Assembly (NCBI GenBank): GCA_035550975.1
Contig: DASZOC010000045.1
Span: 1 to 22,830, forward strand
From: DASZOC01 sp035550975
GTDB taxonomy: Bacteria; Actinomycetota; CADDZG01; WHSQ01
DNA length: 22,830 nt
Reading direction: 5' to 3'
Under the pieces are notes generated by a model, which had not been told where the DNA came from, did not search any database, and was given only the letters and a program-made list of their open reading frames with translations. Shown here piece by piece: positions 1-6,976 of this stretch. Positions within the stretch are counted from its first letter, which is position 1. Each line of letters starts with the position of its first letter. A program made the position numbers and the translations under genes.

Positions 1-66
1 CCGGCGCCCGCAGGTTTCCGGGCGCCGGCGGTCCGTCCGTGCAAGGAGCCTGGGACTCCCCTTGCA
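1..66 (-). terminator. Two tandem hairpins downstream of the secreted-protein gene
   Basis: Bases 1-10 and 19-28 are perfect reverse complements (10-bp GC stem, 8-base loop). Bases 40-46 pair perfectly with 60-66 (7 bp). The second hairpin starts four bases past the minus-strand stop codon at 70-72, so the pair may end that transcript. Neither is followed by a convincing U-run on the minus strand, which is common for actinobacterial terminators but leaves the call uncertain. The first hairpin could also belong to a gene left of the window. Confidence 0.45.
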
Positions 67-69
67 GTT

Positions 70-1890
70 CTACCGCTGTGAGATCCGTACCCGCAGGATC
101 GGCGACTTCACCCGCGGGCACTCGCCGGCAGGCTTAGCGACGACTCGCCACTCCCTCGTCCGCTCTACGGTTCGCACCATCGCCCACCGCCCTGTCTCCT
201 TCGTCGCTCCTGTTTGCTTCGGGATGAACGTGCCGCCGATCTTGCGTGACTTCAGAACGATCGGCCGATTCTGAGCGCAGACCTCGACCGAAGACGCCAG
301 CAAGCCCTTGAACCGGACCTCGCGCGGCCCCCGCGCCTTTTTGTCGACGATCGCTCGAATCGTCAACCGCTGGTCGATCGCAGGCGGATCCGTCGGCTCG
401 GTCGTCGGCGACTCCGTCGGCTCCGGCGTACCTGCGGTACACGCGGTCATCGGCTCTCGAGGCTGCTCGGTGCCGCCGAACGCGTCCTGCCCCCAGCCGA
501 TCAAGCCGCTCACCGCTATCTCGCCGTCGGTGAAAGTGTCGTCGTTCGCGGCACAACCGTCATCCGCCTCGTCGACCCAGACGGTGTATTCCGTCACGCC
601 CTCGACCGTTGCACGCATCTGAAACACGAACGTCCCTAGATCCGTCGTTCCCGGATTGTGAGACTCGATGTGCTTGCGGTCGGGAGCACCGAAACGCGGG
701 TGCTCTCCTTGTTTGCCCGGATCCGAGTTAGCCGGGTGCGTGAAGCAGTCGTATGCAGCCTCGGACGTGTGCGTCGCGCGATCTGGAGCCTTGACGTCCG
801 TCCAGATCGATAGCGAGTCGGCGTTGAACTTCAACGTGTCGCTGGGCCCCACCGCGTGCACATCGACGTTCGCCCCCGCGACGTGCCGGTCGAGCTGGTC
901 CGTGACCTTCACGATCTCGGCGGTGCTGCAGGGAAACGCGCTCGTGTTCGCATTCCGATCTCGGCGCTGGTTGCCCCCGGTGAGGAACCCGATACGGGTT
1001 GGTTGTTGTGCGTATCCGTCACTCACGGCGACGCCGTCACCGGATTGATTGAAGCGAGAGTCGTACGGGGCGTCCTCCGGACCGTCATTCGTCACGGCGG
1101 CCACTGCAGTAACCGCGTCCTGCGCATCCGCTGGATCGACAGTGCACCGGACGCCGTTCCCGGCGCGCGTGGTGCCGGTACCGACCAGCTCGGTTCCACA
1201 CACCTTCCACTGGGGAACGGTGCCAGGGGCCGACGTGGAATAGAAGGCCCGCACCCTCGTCGCGTCCGGACCCAACGTATAGAGCGCATCGACGACGCCC
1301 GCCGGAGGCGTCCGGGTAGCTGCCTCACCCTCGACGAGGGCGTCCGCTAGTGGTGCGTAGGTGCCGAACGAGCCGCCCGCCTGCGGATACTTGATCTGGG
1401 TGTTCTCTTGGAGCCGAAGGATCGTCACCCGCTGCTCGGCCACCGCTATCGGGACGTCGTCCAGCACCAGGTAGGCGTAGAAAGTGGCGGGTCCATCGAC
1501 GATCTCCGCAGGGATCCTCCAGTTGGAATCCCATGTCGACTCATCCGACGGCTGCGTGTCCGTGATCTCGATGTCGGCGCTGTTCTGGGTGACCGAGAAG
1601 AAGACCCTCGAACCGGGAGGAGCGTTGCCGACCCATGCGCTGAGGTGGTAGCCGGGTCCGGTTCCCTCACAGCAGCCGGGGCCTTCCTCGGGGGCCGCAT
1701 CCGAGACCACGATTCCGCGCTCGCCGCCGGTCGCAAAGCTCGACGGATTGAGGAACGCGATCGAGGGCTCACCCGCAACCTGTGCGAACGAGGTGCCGGG
1801 TACCCCGACAGCGATTAGAGCCAAAGTCGCAACGGCCGCGATCCCCCTACGGAAGAGCGAGCCGGTGTGATCGAAACCTTCCCTGCGCAT
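70..1890 (-). CDS. Large secreted protein of unknown function with a two-Cys C-terminal domain
   Basis: The product is 606 aa and I do not recognise the family. The ATG at 1890 is chosen over longer in-frame starts because a perfect AGGAGG-type site (1898-1904) lies 7 bases upstream. Residues 1-37 look like a Sec signal peptide: basic start MRREGF, hydrophobic core, then a probable cleavage after SFA. The body appears to be beta-rich extracellular segments with scattered Cys. A Pro/Thr/Glu linker (PTESPTTEPTDPP) leads to a compact domain at about residues 508-606 with Cys at about 538 and 591, ending in RVRISQR. The same layout closes the propeller protein at 16933-18777. No sorting motif or catalytic signature is visible. 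The GerE-type regulator gene lies directly upstream on the same strand, 114 bases away. An adhesin or cell-surface role is only a guess. Confidence 0.8.
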   Translation of the reverse strand: MRREGFDHTGSLFRRGIAAVATLALIAVGVPGTSFAQVAGEPSIAFLNPSSFATGGERGIVVSDAAPEEGPGCCEGTGPGYHLSAWVGNAPPGSRVFFSVTQNSADIEITDTQPSDESTWDSNWRIPAEIVDGPATFYAYLVLDDVPIAVAEQRVTILRLQENTQIKYPQAGGSFGTYAPLADALVEGEAATRTPPAGVVDALYTLGPDATRVRAFYSTSAPGTVPQWKVCGTELVGTGTTRAGNGVRCTVDPADAQDAVTAVAAVTNDGPEDAPYDSRFNQSGDGVAVSDGYAQQPTRIGFLTGGNQRRDRNANTSAFPCSTAEIVKVTDQLDRHVAGANVDVHAVGPSDTLKFNADSLSIWTDVKAPDRATHTSEAAYDCFTHPANSDPGKQGEHPRFGAPDRKHIESHNPGTTDLGTFVFQMRATVEGVTEYTVWVDEADDGCAANDDTFTDGEIAVSGLIGWGQDAFGGTEQPREPMTACTAGTPEPTESPTTEPTDPPAIDQRLTIRAIVDKKARGPREVRFKGLLASSVEVCAQNRPIVLKSRKIGGTFIPKQTGATKETGRWAMVRTVERTREWRVVAKPAGECPRVKSPILRVRISQR

Positions 1891-2004
1891 GATGCCGCCT
1901 CCTTGCTTGGACATGTCTCTCAGATACGAAAGACCTCGCACTCAGTAACGGCACCGCGGCGCGCTGCTGTTGTCGATGACGCGAGATTGTCGCCCGTGTC
2001 TGGC

Positions 2005-2364
2005 TTAGAAGCCATACTTCGTCAGTCGCGACGCAAGCTCCGCGTTTGTGCGCGCGTCGAACTCGCGGCGAAGTCGAGCGAGCCTTCTGTAGACACTTCG
2101 GGACGTCAGGTGCAAAGCGGACGCGATGTCGTCGACGCTGACGCCGCGGGCCGCAAGCCGCGCCAGCTCTGCATCATCGCCCGCGAGGCTCACACGCGGG
2201 ATTTCACCCTTGATGAACTGCCGAGCCTCGTCCGGGAGCAACCCGACGAGAGCCAACGGAACGGCCCTGCCTTTCCAGCGGTCCGGAAGCGCATCGAGGT
2301 TGACCAGAACCCAGAGGCGCTCCGAGGAATCGCGGTCACTAGTCCGATCGCCGTTCTCGCTCAT
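2005..2364 (-). CDS. Small GerE/LuxR-type HTH DNA-binding protein
   Basis: The product is 119 aa from the ATG at 2364; an in-frame TTG at 2391 would add 9 residues, and neither start has a good Shine-Dalgarno. The C-terminal half (about residues 62-119) reads as a GerE-like helix-turn-helix: LARLAARGVSVDDIASALHL is the first two helices, followed by SRSVYRRLARLRREF as recognition helix and LGAxN-like tail (FDARTNAELA). The N-terminal half has no receiver Asp pattern, so it is not an ordinary response regulator. It may be a truncated or ligand-free LuxR-like regulator. It lies just upstream of the secreted-protein gene on the same strand, and two CGGTTACCC repeats lie upstream of it, so it may regulate itself and its neighbour. 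The target is unknown. Confidence 0.75.
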   Translation of the reverse strand: MSENGDRTSDRDSSERLWVLVNLDALPDRWKGRAVPLALVGLLPDEARQFIKGEIPRVSLAGDDAELARLAARGVSVDDIASALHLTSRSVYRRLARLRREFDARTNAELASRLTKYGF

Positions 2365-2392
2365 GCTGGATAGATACGCATGAGACGACAAA

Positions 2393-2454
2393 CGGTTACC
2401 CGGACCTTTTTCTCTGACGCGGGCGGGTCGCTGGGATGACGCCGCCGGTTACCC
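2393..2454. repeat. Direct 9-bp repeat CGGTTACCC upstream of the HTH gene
   Basis: CGGTTACCC occurs at 2393-2401 and again at 2446-2454, 53 bases apart start to start, in the 112-base gap between the HTH gene and the 52-aa ORF. Both copies lie 5' of the minus-strand HTH gene, which makes them candidate operator half-sites. There is no independent support, and in GC-rich DNA a 9-mer pair can occur by chance. Confidence 0.35.
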
Positions 2455-2476
2455 CAAAGGCGGAGTTACGTACTCG

Positions 2477-2635
2477 TCAAGGCGCGTGATTATCCTGGCG
2501 CGCCCGCGACGCGCGCCAGGCTTTGACGTCGTCTATCGCGCGTACACCCGCCATCGCCCCGGCGAGGACCAGCACGGTCTGAACCAGCAGTGCGCCGAAG
2601 CCGTCCGGCCACGATCCGAAGAAGAACTCAGTCAT
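2477..2635 (-). CDS. 52-aa single-pass membrane microprotein
   Basis: This ORF is too short for a routine gene track. ATG at 2635 is preceded by GGAGG with 5-base spacing (plus-strand cctcc at 2641-2645), and the reading frame ends in TGA at 2477. The peptide starts MTEFFFGSWPDGFGALLVQT, has one hydrophobic stretch at about residues 13-31 (LLVQTVLVLAGAMAGV), and ends in a basic, soluble tail (VKAWRASRARQDNHAP), so the C-terminus should be cytoplasmic. The strong ribosome site and membrane-like composition argue for a real gene. No family is recognised. It lies between a 47-aa acidic protein and the HTH regulator, all on the minus strand. Confidence 0.6.
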   Translation of the reverse strand: MTEFFFGSWPDGFGALLVQTVLVLAGAMAGVRAIDDVKAWRASRARQDNHAP

Positions 2636-2728
2636 GGAAACCTCCGTTGCTGCCAGGACCTTCAGGCTACGGAGACGGCGACGTGCTGGGTATAGGACTT
2701 TCTACGTATATCTGGCGCGGGCCGTCGA

Positions 2729-2872
2729 TCAATACGGCGGTGGGTCGCTTGCCGGGAACGACTGCTCCGACTCCTCCTCGACGGTCGTGCCGTCGTCTTC
2801 TTCGTCGCTCGTCTCCCCCGGCTCCGGGTCCGTCGTGGGCGTCGGGTGCTTCTCGTCCCTGTCGGCGGGCAT
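2729..2872 (-). CDS. 47-aa acidic protein with SFPASDPP C-terminal motif
   Basis: The ATG at 2872 is chosen because AGGAGG lies 6 bases upstream; a longer in-frame start at 2947 has no such site. The peptide is strongly acidic and Pro/Thr/Glu-rich (TSDEEDDGTTVEEESEQ), probably disordered, and ends in EQSFPASDPPPY. From memory, the SFPASDPP ending recurs at the C-terminus of many short, acidic, uncharacterised proteins in unrelated bacteria, so this looks like a member of a conserved small-protein family of unknown role. It is divergent from the GH3 hydrolase gene, with 77 bases between the two starts. No catalytic or membrane features are visible. Confidence 0.7.
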   Translation of the reverse strand: MPADRDEKHPTPTTDPEPGETSDEEDDGTTVEEESEQSFPASDPPPY

Positions 2873-2949
2873 CGCAGCCTCCTTTCTCGGTATGAGAGTT
2901 CTATCGCGCGGACGCCGTGCCGGCATCTCTCTGCCCGTAGCATCCATCC

Positions 2950-4056
2950 GTGCGGATCTGGCGGGCGCTCTCGGTGGCAGTCGCCTTGCTTGTCGCGATC
3001 TCGGGCGTCCCGGCGCTGTCGTCGCCCGACGAGACGGTCGCTGCGATGAGCCTGCGGGAGAAGGTGGGGCAGCTGGTGATGTTCTCGGTCCGCGCCCCGT
3101 CGCTGTCGGCGACAGAGCGCGAGGTCATCCGCCGCGAGGACCTCGGTGGCGTGATCCTGTTCGCGAAGAACTACCGCAATCGCACGCAGCTGACGAACCT
3201 GACCGGGGACATCCAACGAGCGGTACGACGCGCCACCCGACATCGCATCGGCGCCCTGATCGCGGCCGACCAGGAGGGCGGCATCGTCAAGCGCTTTCCC
3301 GACATGGCTCCGTGGTACTCCGCGCCGCAGATAGGTGCCTCGAACGATCCGGACCTGGCGTTCGACCAAGGCCGGCTGACCGGCAGAGATCTGGGGACGG
3401 CCGGCGTGAACGTCGACTTCGCACCCGTGGCCGATCTCGATCTGCCGCCGGAGCACGTGATGAGGTCGCGGACGTTCGGATCGAGGCCGCGCCGCGTCGG
3501 CCGTCTCGCCAGCGCGTTCGGTCGCGGCCTCCAATCCAAACGCCTCGCGGCGAGCGTCAAGCACTTCCCCGGGCTCGGCGGCGCGTCGATGAATTCCGAC
3601 CACGGACGTGCCTACGTCTATCGTTCGAAATGGAAGCTGCACAACATCGACGCGGTCCCGTTCCAGAAAGCCGTCGATGATGGCGTGAAGATGGTGATGA
3701 TGTCGCACGCCATGTACATGAAGGATGGGGGCAACAAACCTGCGTCTCTGAATCGCTACATCGCAACGAGGCGCTTGCGGCAAGAGATCGGGTTCAAGGG
3801 CGTGGCTATCAGCGACGCACTGGAACCGGTCGCGTGGTACTTCGGGGGCCGTACACCGCGCGCGTGCCGCGCGACGATCTGGGCCGGCGTCGACATCGCG
3901 CTGATCACCGGAGACGTGTATACGGCAACGAGCTGCGCGAGTGAGATCCGGCGCGCGGTGCGGTCTGGGGCTATCTCGAAGCCGAGGCTGAACGCGGCCG
4001 TCGAACGCGTGTTGCGGTTGAAAGCGTGGCTGGGCCTCTACGACCCCACGGCCTGA
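2950..4056 (+). CDS. Exported glycoside hydrolase family 3 (NagZ-like) protein
   Basis: The product is 368 aa from a GTG start, with an N-terminal signal peptide (hydrophobic residues 6-22, ending near ALS). It matches the GH3 TIM-barrel domain of beta-N-acetylhexosaminidases: MSLREKVGQLVM (33-44), GGVILFAKN (66-74), ADQEGG (106-111), VNVDFAPVADL (154-163), KHFPGLG (204-210) and GVAISDAL (284-291). D289 is the expected nucleophile. The loop after KHFPG normally carries a D-x-H acid/base dyad in NagZ; here it reads NSDHGRAYV, so Asp and His are adjacent, as discussed in the findings. There is no C-terminal GH3 domain, in keeping with single-domain NagZ enzymes. The likely substrate is cell-wall GlcNAc linkages outside the membrane, but activity is not assured. 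Confidence 0.88.
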   Translation: MRIWRALSVAVALLVAISGVPALSSPDETVAAMSLREKVGQLVMFSVRAPSLSATEREVIRREDLGGVILFAKNYRNRTQLTNLTGDIQRAVRRATRHRIGALIAADQEGGIVKRFPDMAPWYSAPQIGASNDPDLAFDQGRLTGRDLGTAGVNVDFAPVADLDLPPEHVMRSRTFGSRPRRVGRLASAFGRGLQSKRLAASVKHFPGLGGASMNSDHGRAYVYRSKWKLHNIDAVPFQKAVDDGVKMVMMSHAMYMKDGGNKPASLNRYIATRRLRQEIGFKGVAISDALEPVAWYFGGRTPRACRATIWAGVDIALITGDVYTATSCASEIRRAVRSGAISKPRLNAAVERVLRLKAWLGLYDPTA

Positions 4057-4083
4057 GCGAGCCAGCGCGGAGCTGCAGAGACC

Positions 4084-4419
4084 CTAGGTCAGAACCGCCG
4101 ACAGAACGCGGTCCAACGCGCCGTCGCTCGCTTTGACGACCTGAACGGTCGCCCAGTCCGGCTCGCTGGCGACTCCGGTGAAAGAGATGATGCGCGCGTT
4201 CGGTGCGCACTCGCGCAGGGCCCGGCCGAGCTCGTCGCCCTGCACCCCCCGCATGTGGCCGTCGACGACGATCGCGTCCGGCTGCCAGGTCGCGCAGACC
4301 GCGACCGCATCGTCGCCATTGTCGGCTTCTCTGATCTCGTCGACGCCGCCCTCGAGACCGAGCGTGACGCTCAATAACGCTCGGACGGAAGAGTCGTCTT
4401 CTACGAGCAGAACCTTCAT
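4084..4419 (-). CDS. Stand-alone CheY-like receiver domain protein
   Basis: The product is 111 aa: a receiver domain with no output domain. ATG at 4419 begins MKVLLVEDDSSVRALL and has GGGAG 6 bases upstream; a longer start at 4452 is less likely. Visible receiver residues are the acidic pair E7/D8/D9, the phospho-acceptor D53 (IVVDGHM), the Thr switch T81 (SFTG) and a Lys at 97 (VVKAS). Loss of the usual KP after the Lys suggests a slightly divergent active site. It probably relays phosphate or docks to a partner, as CheY and Spo0F do. No histidine kinase is adjacent; the one at the window's right end already has its own regulator. It is convergent with the GH3 gene and divergent from the NfeD operon. 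Confidence 0.85.
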   Translation of the reverse strand: MKVLLVEDDSSVRALLSVTLGLEGGVDEIREADNGDDAVAVCATWQPDAIVVDGHMRGVQGDELGRALRECAPNARIISFTGVASEPDWATVQVVKASDGALDRVLSAVLT

Positions 4420-4468
4420 GACCGTCTCCCGTCGCGCTGTCGTGGTGGTCAAGTAGTACCCGTAGCAA

Positions 4469-4495
4469 GGTTTCGTGAACCAGGGCGAAAACCCT
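4469..4495. promoter_or_regulatory. Two abutting short inverted repeats in a divergent intergenic region
   Basis: GGTT-TCGTG-AACC (4469-4481) is followed directly by AGGG-CGAAAA-CCCT (4482-4495), with no spacer. They lie in the 155-base gap between the receiver gene (start 4419, minus) and the NfeD gene (start 4575, plus), where both promoters must sit. They are short and could be a regulator-binding region or small RNA hairpins. Assignment to any regulator would be a guess. Confidence 0.3.
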
Positions 4496-4574
4496 CCCCG
4501 TCCGCCCTACTCCGCGCGGCTTGCCCACAGGCGACTGCGACCCGCAGCAGCTGAAAACCTGCCACGATTGGACG

Positions 4575-5909
4575 GTGAACGCCAGACTCTGGTGTGCGAC
4601 CGTGCTCCTGGCGCTGAGCTTCTTGTCGCTAGGCGCCGGCGCCTTTGCGGGCGCCGACACACGTCCCATCCGCGTCATCGAGGTCTCGGGCGTGATCGAT
4701 CCCACCACCTCGGACTTCGTGCGCAGCCAGATCGACGCCGCGCAAGAGGAGGCGTCGGCGCTGGTGGTCGAGCTCAACACTCCGGGCGGACTCGACGTCT
4801 CTATGCGCCAGATCATCCAGCACATGCTGGACTCGCGCGTTCCGATCGTCGTGTGGATCGCTCCGCGCGGGGCCCGCGCCGCATCGGCCGGGACGTTCAT
4901 CACTTACGCGGCGCACCTCGCCTATATGGCAGATGCTACGGAGCTGGGCGCAGCAACCCCAGTGAACCTCGGAGGCGGTGAGACGCCGGAGACACTCGAA
5001 GACAAAGCGATCAACGATGCCGTCGCGTTCATCACGGAGCTGGCGCGCCTGCGCGACCGCAACGTCGAGTGGGCGGAGGACGCGGTCCGCGACGCGGCGT
5101 CGATCGGCGCAACCGAAGCAGTCGAGATCGACGTCGTGGACGGGACCGCCTCGTCGATGGACGAGTTGCTCGAGGCGATCGACGGGGAGCGGGCCGAGCT
5201 GGCGGGAGACGAGTCCGTCACGCTAAGCACCTGGGACAGCTCGGCCGAACGTCCGACCGTTGCTATCGAGCGGATAGGGATGAACCCGCTCCAACGCATG
5301 CTGCACCTGGCAACTCAGCCAGAGATCGCGTTCATGCTGGTGTCGTTCGGGACCCTCGCGATCTTGTTCGAGCTCTATACATCCGGCATCGGCCTAGCGG
5401 GCATCCTCGGCGCCGTCGCGACGCTGCTCGGCTTCTACGGGTTGACGATCCTGCCGACGAACTGGGCCGCCGCCGCGCTCGTCGTTCTCGGGATGGCCTT
5501 CTTCGTCGTCGATCTGCACACCGAAGGCTTGGGCGTGTGGACCGCGGGCGGGGCCGCGGCCTTGACGGCCGGCGGGTTGTTGCTCTTCGCGGGCGCTGCT
5601 CCAGGCATTGCGGTATCACCGTGGGCGATCGCTTTCGTGGTCGCGACGACGGTCCCCTTCTTCGTCTTCGCAATGACGGCCGCACTGCGGATACGCCGGC
5701 GCCCGTCCGTGATCGGAAAGGAATCGCTGGTCGGCTTGGTCGGTGAGGCGCGGACCGACATCGCGCCCGACGGTACCGTGATGGCCAAAGGAGCGCTCTG
5801 GCGAGCGCGCAGCTCGGGAGGGGCGATCCCTGTCGGATCGAAGGTCCGTATCGAAGATAGCGAGGGCTTGATGCTGGTGGTAAGCCCAGAGAGCGAGGAG
5901 CGCATATGA
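4575..5909 (+). CDS. nfeD: NfeD-family membrane-bound serine protease
   Basis: The product is 444 aa from the GTG at 4575, which gives a clean signal/anchor segment (residues 4-26). An upstream TTG at 4521 would add a non-hydrophobic extension. The N-terminal ClpP-class protease domain (about 30-225) shows ELNTPGG (66-72), the catalytic Ser in AASAGTF (S104) and the general-base Lys in LEDKAIND (K144), spaced like the Ser-Lys dyad of the archaeal 1510-N protease. Several membrane helices follow (about 250-380), then a C-terminal OB-fold NfeD domain (about 383-444: GLVGEARTDIAPDG, KGALWRARS, VRIEDSEGLMLVV). It is therefore a full-length NfeD1b-type protein. Its stop overlaps the slipin start by 4 bases, the classical NfeD-stomatin pairing. 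It probably cleaves hydrophobic or slipin C-terminal peptides at the outer face of the membrane. Confidence 0.93.
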   Translation: MNARLWCATVLLALSFLSLGAGAFAGADTRPIRVIEVSGVIDPTTSDFVRSQIDAAQEEASALVVELNTPGGLDVSMRQIIQHMLDSRVPIVVWIAPRGARAASAGTFITYAAHLAYMADATELGAATPVNLGGGETPETLEDKAINDAVAFITELARLRDRNVEWAEDAVRDAASIGATEAVEIDVVDGTASSMDELLEAIDGERAELAGDESVTLSTWDSSAERPTVAIERIGMNPLQRMLHLATQPEIAFMLVSFGTLAILFELYTSGIGLAGILGAVATLLGFYGLTILPTNWAAAALVVLGMAFFVVDLHTEGLGVWTAGGAAALTAGGLLLFAGAAPGIAVSPWAIAFVVATTVPFFVFAMTAALRIRRRPSVIGKESLVGLVGEARTDIAPDGTVMAKGALWRARSSGGAIPVGSKVRIEDSEGLMLVVSPESEERI

Positions 5910-6679
5910 CGCCGTACATCGTGTTGGGCATCGCATTCGTTGTTCTGATGATCCTGTCCGCCGCGATCCGGATCGTGCAGGAGTACGAGCGAGGCGTGAT
6001 CTTCCGCCTCGGAAGGGTGATTGCGGGAGCGAAGGGGCCGGGGCTGTTCTTCATCATCCCGATCATCGACCGGATGGTGAAGGTGAACCTGCAGATCGTC
6101 ACGCTCGACGTACCTCCGCAGGACGTCATCACGAAAGACAACGTGACCGTGCGAGTGAACGCGGTCTGCTACTTCCAGGTATTCGACTCCGTCAAGGCGA
6201 CGGTCGAGATCCAGAACTACCACTACGCGACATCGCAGATCGCGCAGACCACGCTGCGCGCAGTGTTATCGAAGGTCACTTTGGACGACGTTCTCACCGA
6301 GCGCGATCAATTGAACCAAGAGATCCAGACGATCATCGACGAAGCGACCGATCCGTGGGGGGTGAAGGTCTCGCGCGTCGAGATAAAAGACGTAGACCTC
6401 CCCCAAGGGATGCAGCGAGCGATGGCGCGACAAGCCGAAGCCGAACGCGAGAGAAGAGCCAAGATCATCAACGCCGAAGGAGAGTTCCAGGCTTCCGAGA
6501 AGCTCGCAGAGGCAGCGGCGGTGATCGCGCGTCACCCGATCGCATACCAGCTGCGCTACCTGCAGACGGTCACGGAGGTCGCCGCCGAACAGAACTCGAC
6601 GCTGGTCATCCCGATCCCCGTCGAGTTCCTGAAGGCGTTCGAGCGGGCGTTCGGCAAGGACGCAAGTGTCTTCGAGTAA
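5906..6679 (+). CDS. Slipin (stomatin-like SPFH/Band 7 protein)
   Basis: The product is 257 aa. The ATG overlaps the NfeD stop (ATGA), with GAGGAG 5 bases upstream inside the nfeD end. Residues 1-20 form a membrane hairpin or anchor. The SPFH domain follows: VQEYERGVIFRLGRV, GPGLFFIIPIIDRMVKV and LDVPPQDVITKDNVTVRVNAV are family hallmarks. A charged helical region at about 170-205 (RAMARQAEAERERRAKIINAEGE) is the usual coiled-coil oligomerisation segment. Slipins form large ring assemblies that organise membrane microdomains, and the paired NfeD protease can cleave slipin C-termini in archaea. The C-terminus here, AFGKDASVFE, is only weakly hydrophobic. Co-transcription with nfeD is near certain. 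Confidence 0.94.
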   Translation: MTPYIVLGIAFVVLMILSAAIRIVQEYERGVIFRLGRVIAGAKGPGLFFIIPIIDRMVKVNLQIVTLDVPPQDVITKDNVTVRVNAVCYFQVFDSVKATVEIQNYHYATSQIAQTTLRAVLSKVTLDDVLTERDQLNQEIQTIIDEATDPWGVKVSRVEIKDVDLPQGMQRAMARQAEAERERRAKIINAEGEFQASEKLAEAAAVIARHPIAYQLRYLQTVTEVAAEQNSTLVIPIPVEFLKAFERAFGKDASVFE

Positions 6680-6697
6680 CGCGTCCGCACGAGTGCC

Positions 6698-6721
6698 TGT
6701 ATGGCCGTGACGGCCGATACA
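6698..6721 (+). terminator. Hairpin after the nfeD-slipin operon
   Basis: TGTATGGCCG (6698-6707) pairs with CGGCCGATACA (6711-6721) to give ten base pairs with one bulged G and a 3-base loop. It begins 18 bases after the slipin stop and lies before the ribosome site of the next gene. There is no T-tract, so it may be a U-less terminator or a processing or stability hairpin. Confidence 0.5.
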
Positions 6722-6789
6722 GCGGGTTCCGGTGGCGTTGGATGCAGGCGTCCCGGGTATGACACCTCTACGGAAACCGAGGAGGCCGC

Positions 6790-6963
6790 GTGAGAAAGAG
6801 ACGGATATTTGCCGCGTTGTTCTTGACCGCAACGGCCGTGCTGCTGCCCGCGTGCGGGGGCGACGGCGATGATCGAGACATCATCGAAGACCCCCGCGGA
6901 GGCAACGAAGAAGGCCCCGGTGAAGACGTCAATATCGGAGAGACTCCGACGAACGACAGCTAA
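6790..6963 (+). CDS. 57-aa acidic lipoprotein
   Basis: This is a short gene with a GTG start; GGAGG lies 4 bases upstream (6781-6785). The peptide begins MRKRRIFAALFLTATAVLLP: a basic n-region, a hydrophobic core and a lipobox-like LPAC with Cys at residue 22. After cleavage the mature chain would be only 36 residues, nearly all Asp/Glu/Gly/Pro/Asn (GGDGDDRDIIEDPRGGNEE). It is probably a lipid-anchored, disordered, acidic peptide on the outer membrane face. No family is recognised. It follows the nfeD-slipin operon after a hairpin, so it may be a separate transcript or a read-through third gene. It is convergent with the GT-C-like gene, 13 bases away. Confidence 0.7.
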   Translation: MRKRRIFAALFLTATAVLLPACGGDGDDRDIIEDPRGGNEEGPGEDVNIGETPTNDS

Positions 6964-6976
6964 GGGCGGCCCTGGC

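Noticed and set aside
2634..3783. Long ORFs of 348 and 373 aa overlapping the GH3 gene
   Set aside because: They are Arg/Pro/Gly-rich shadows without domain features, while the GH3 frame has a signal peptide and catalytic motifs.
3971..4903. 310-aa minus-strand ORF
   Set aside because: It overlaps the receiver gene in another frame and the well-supported NfeD start; composition is a shadow.
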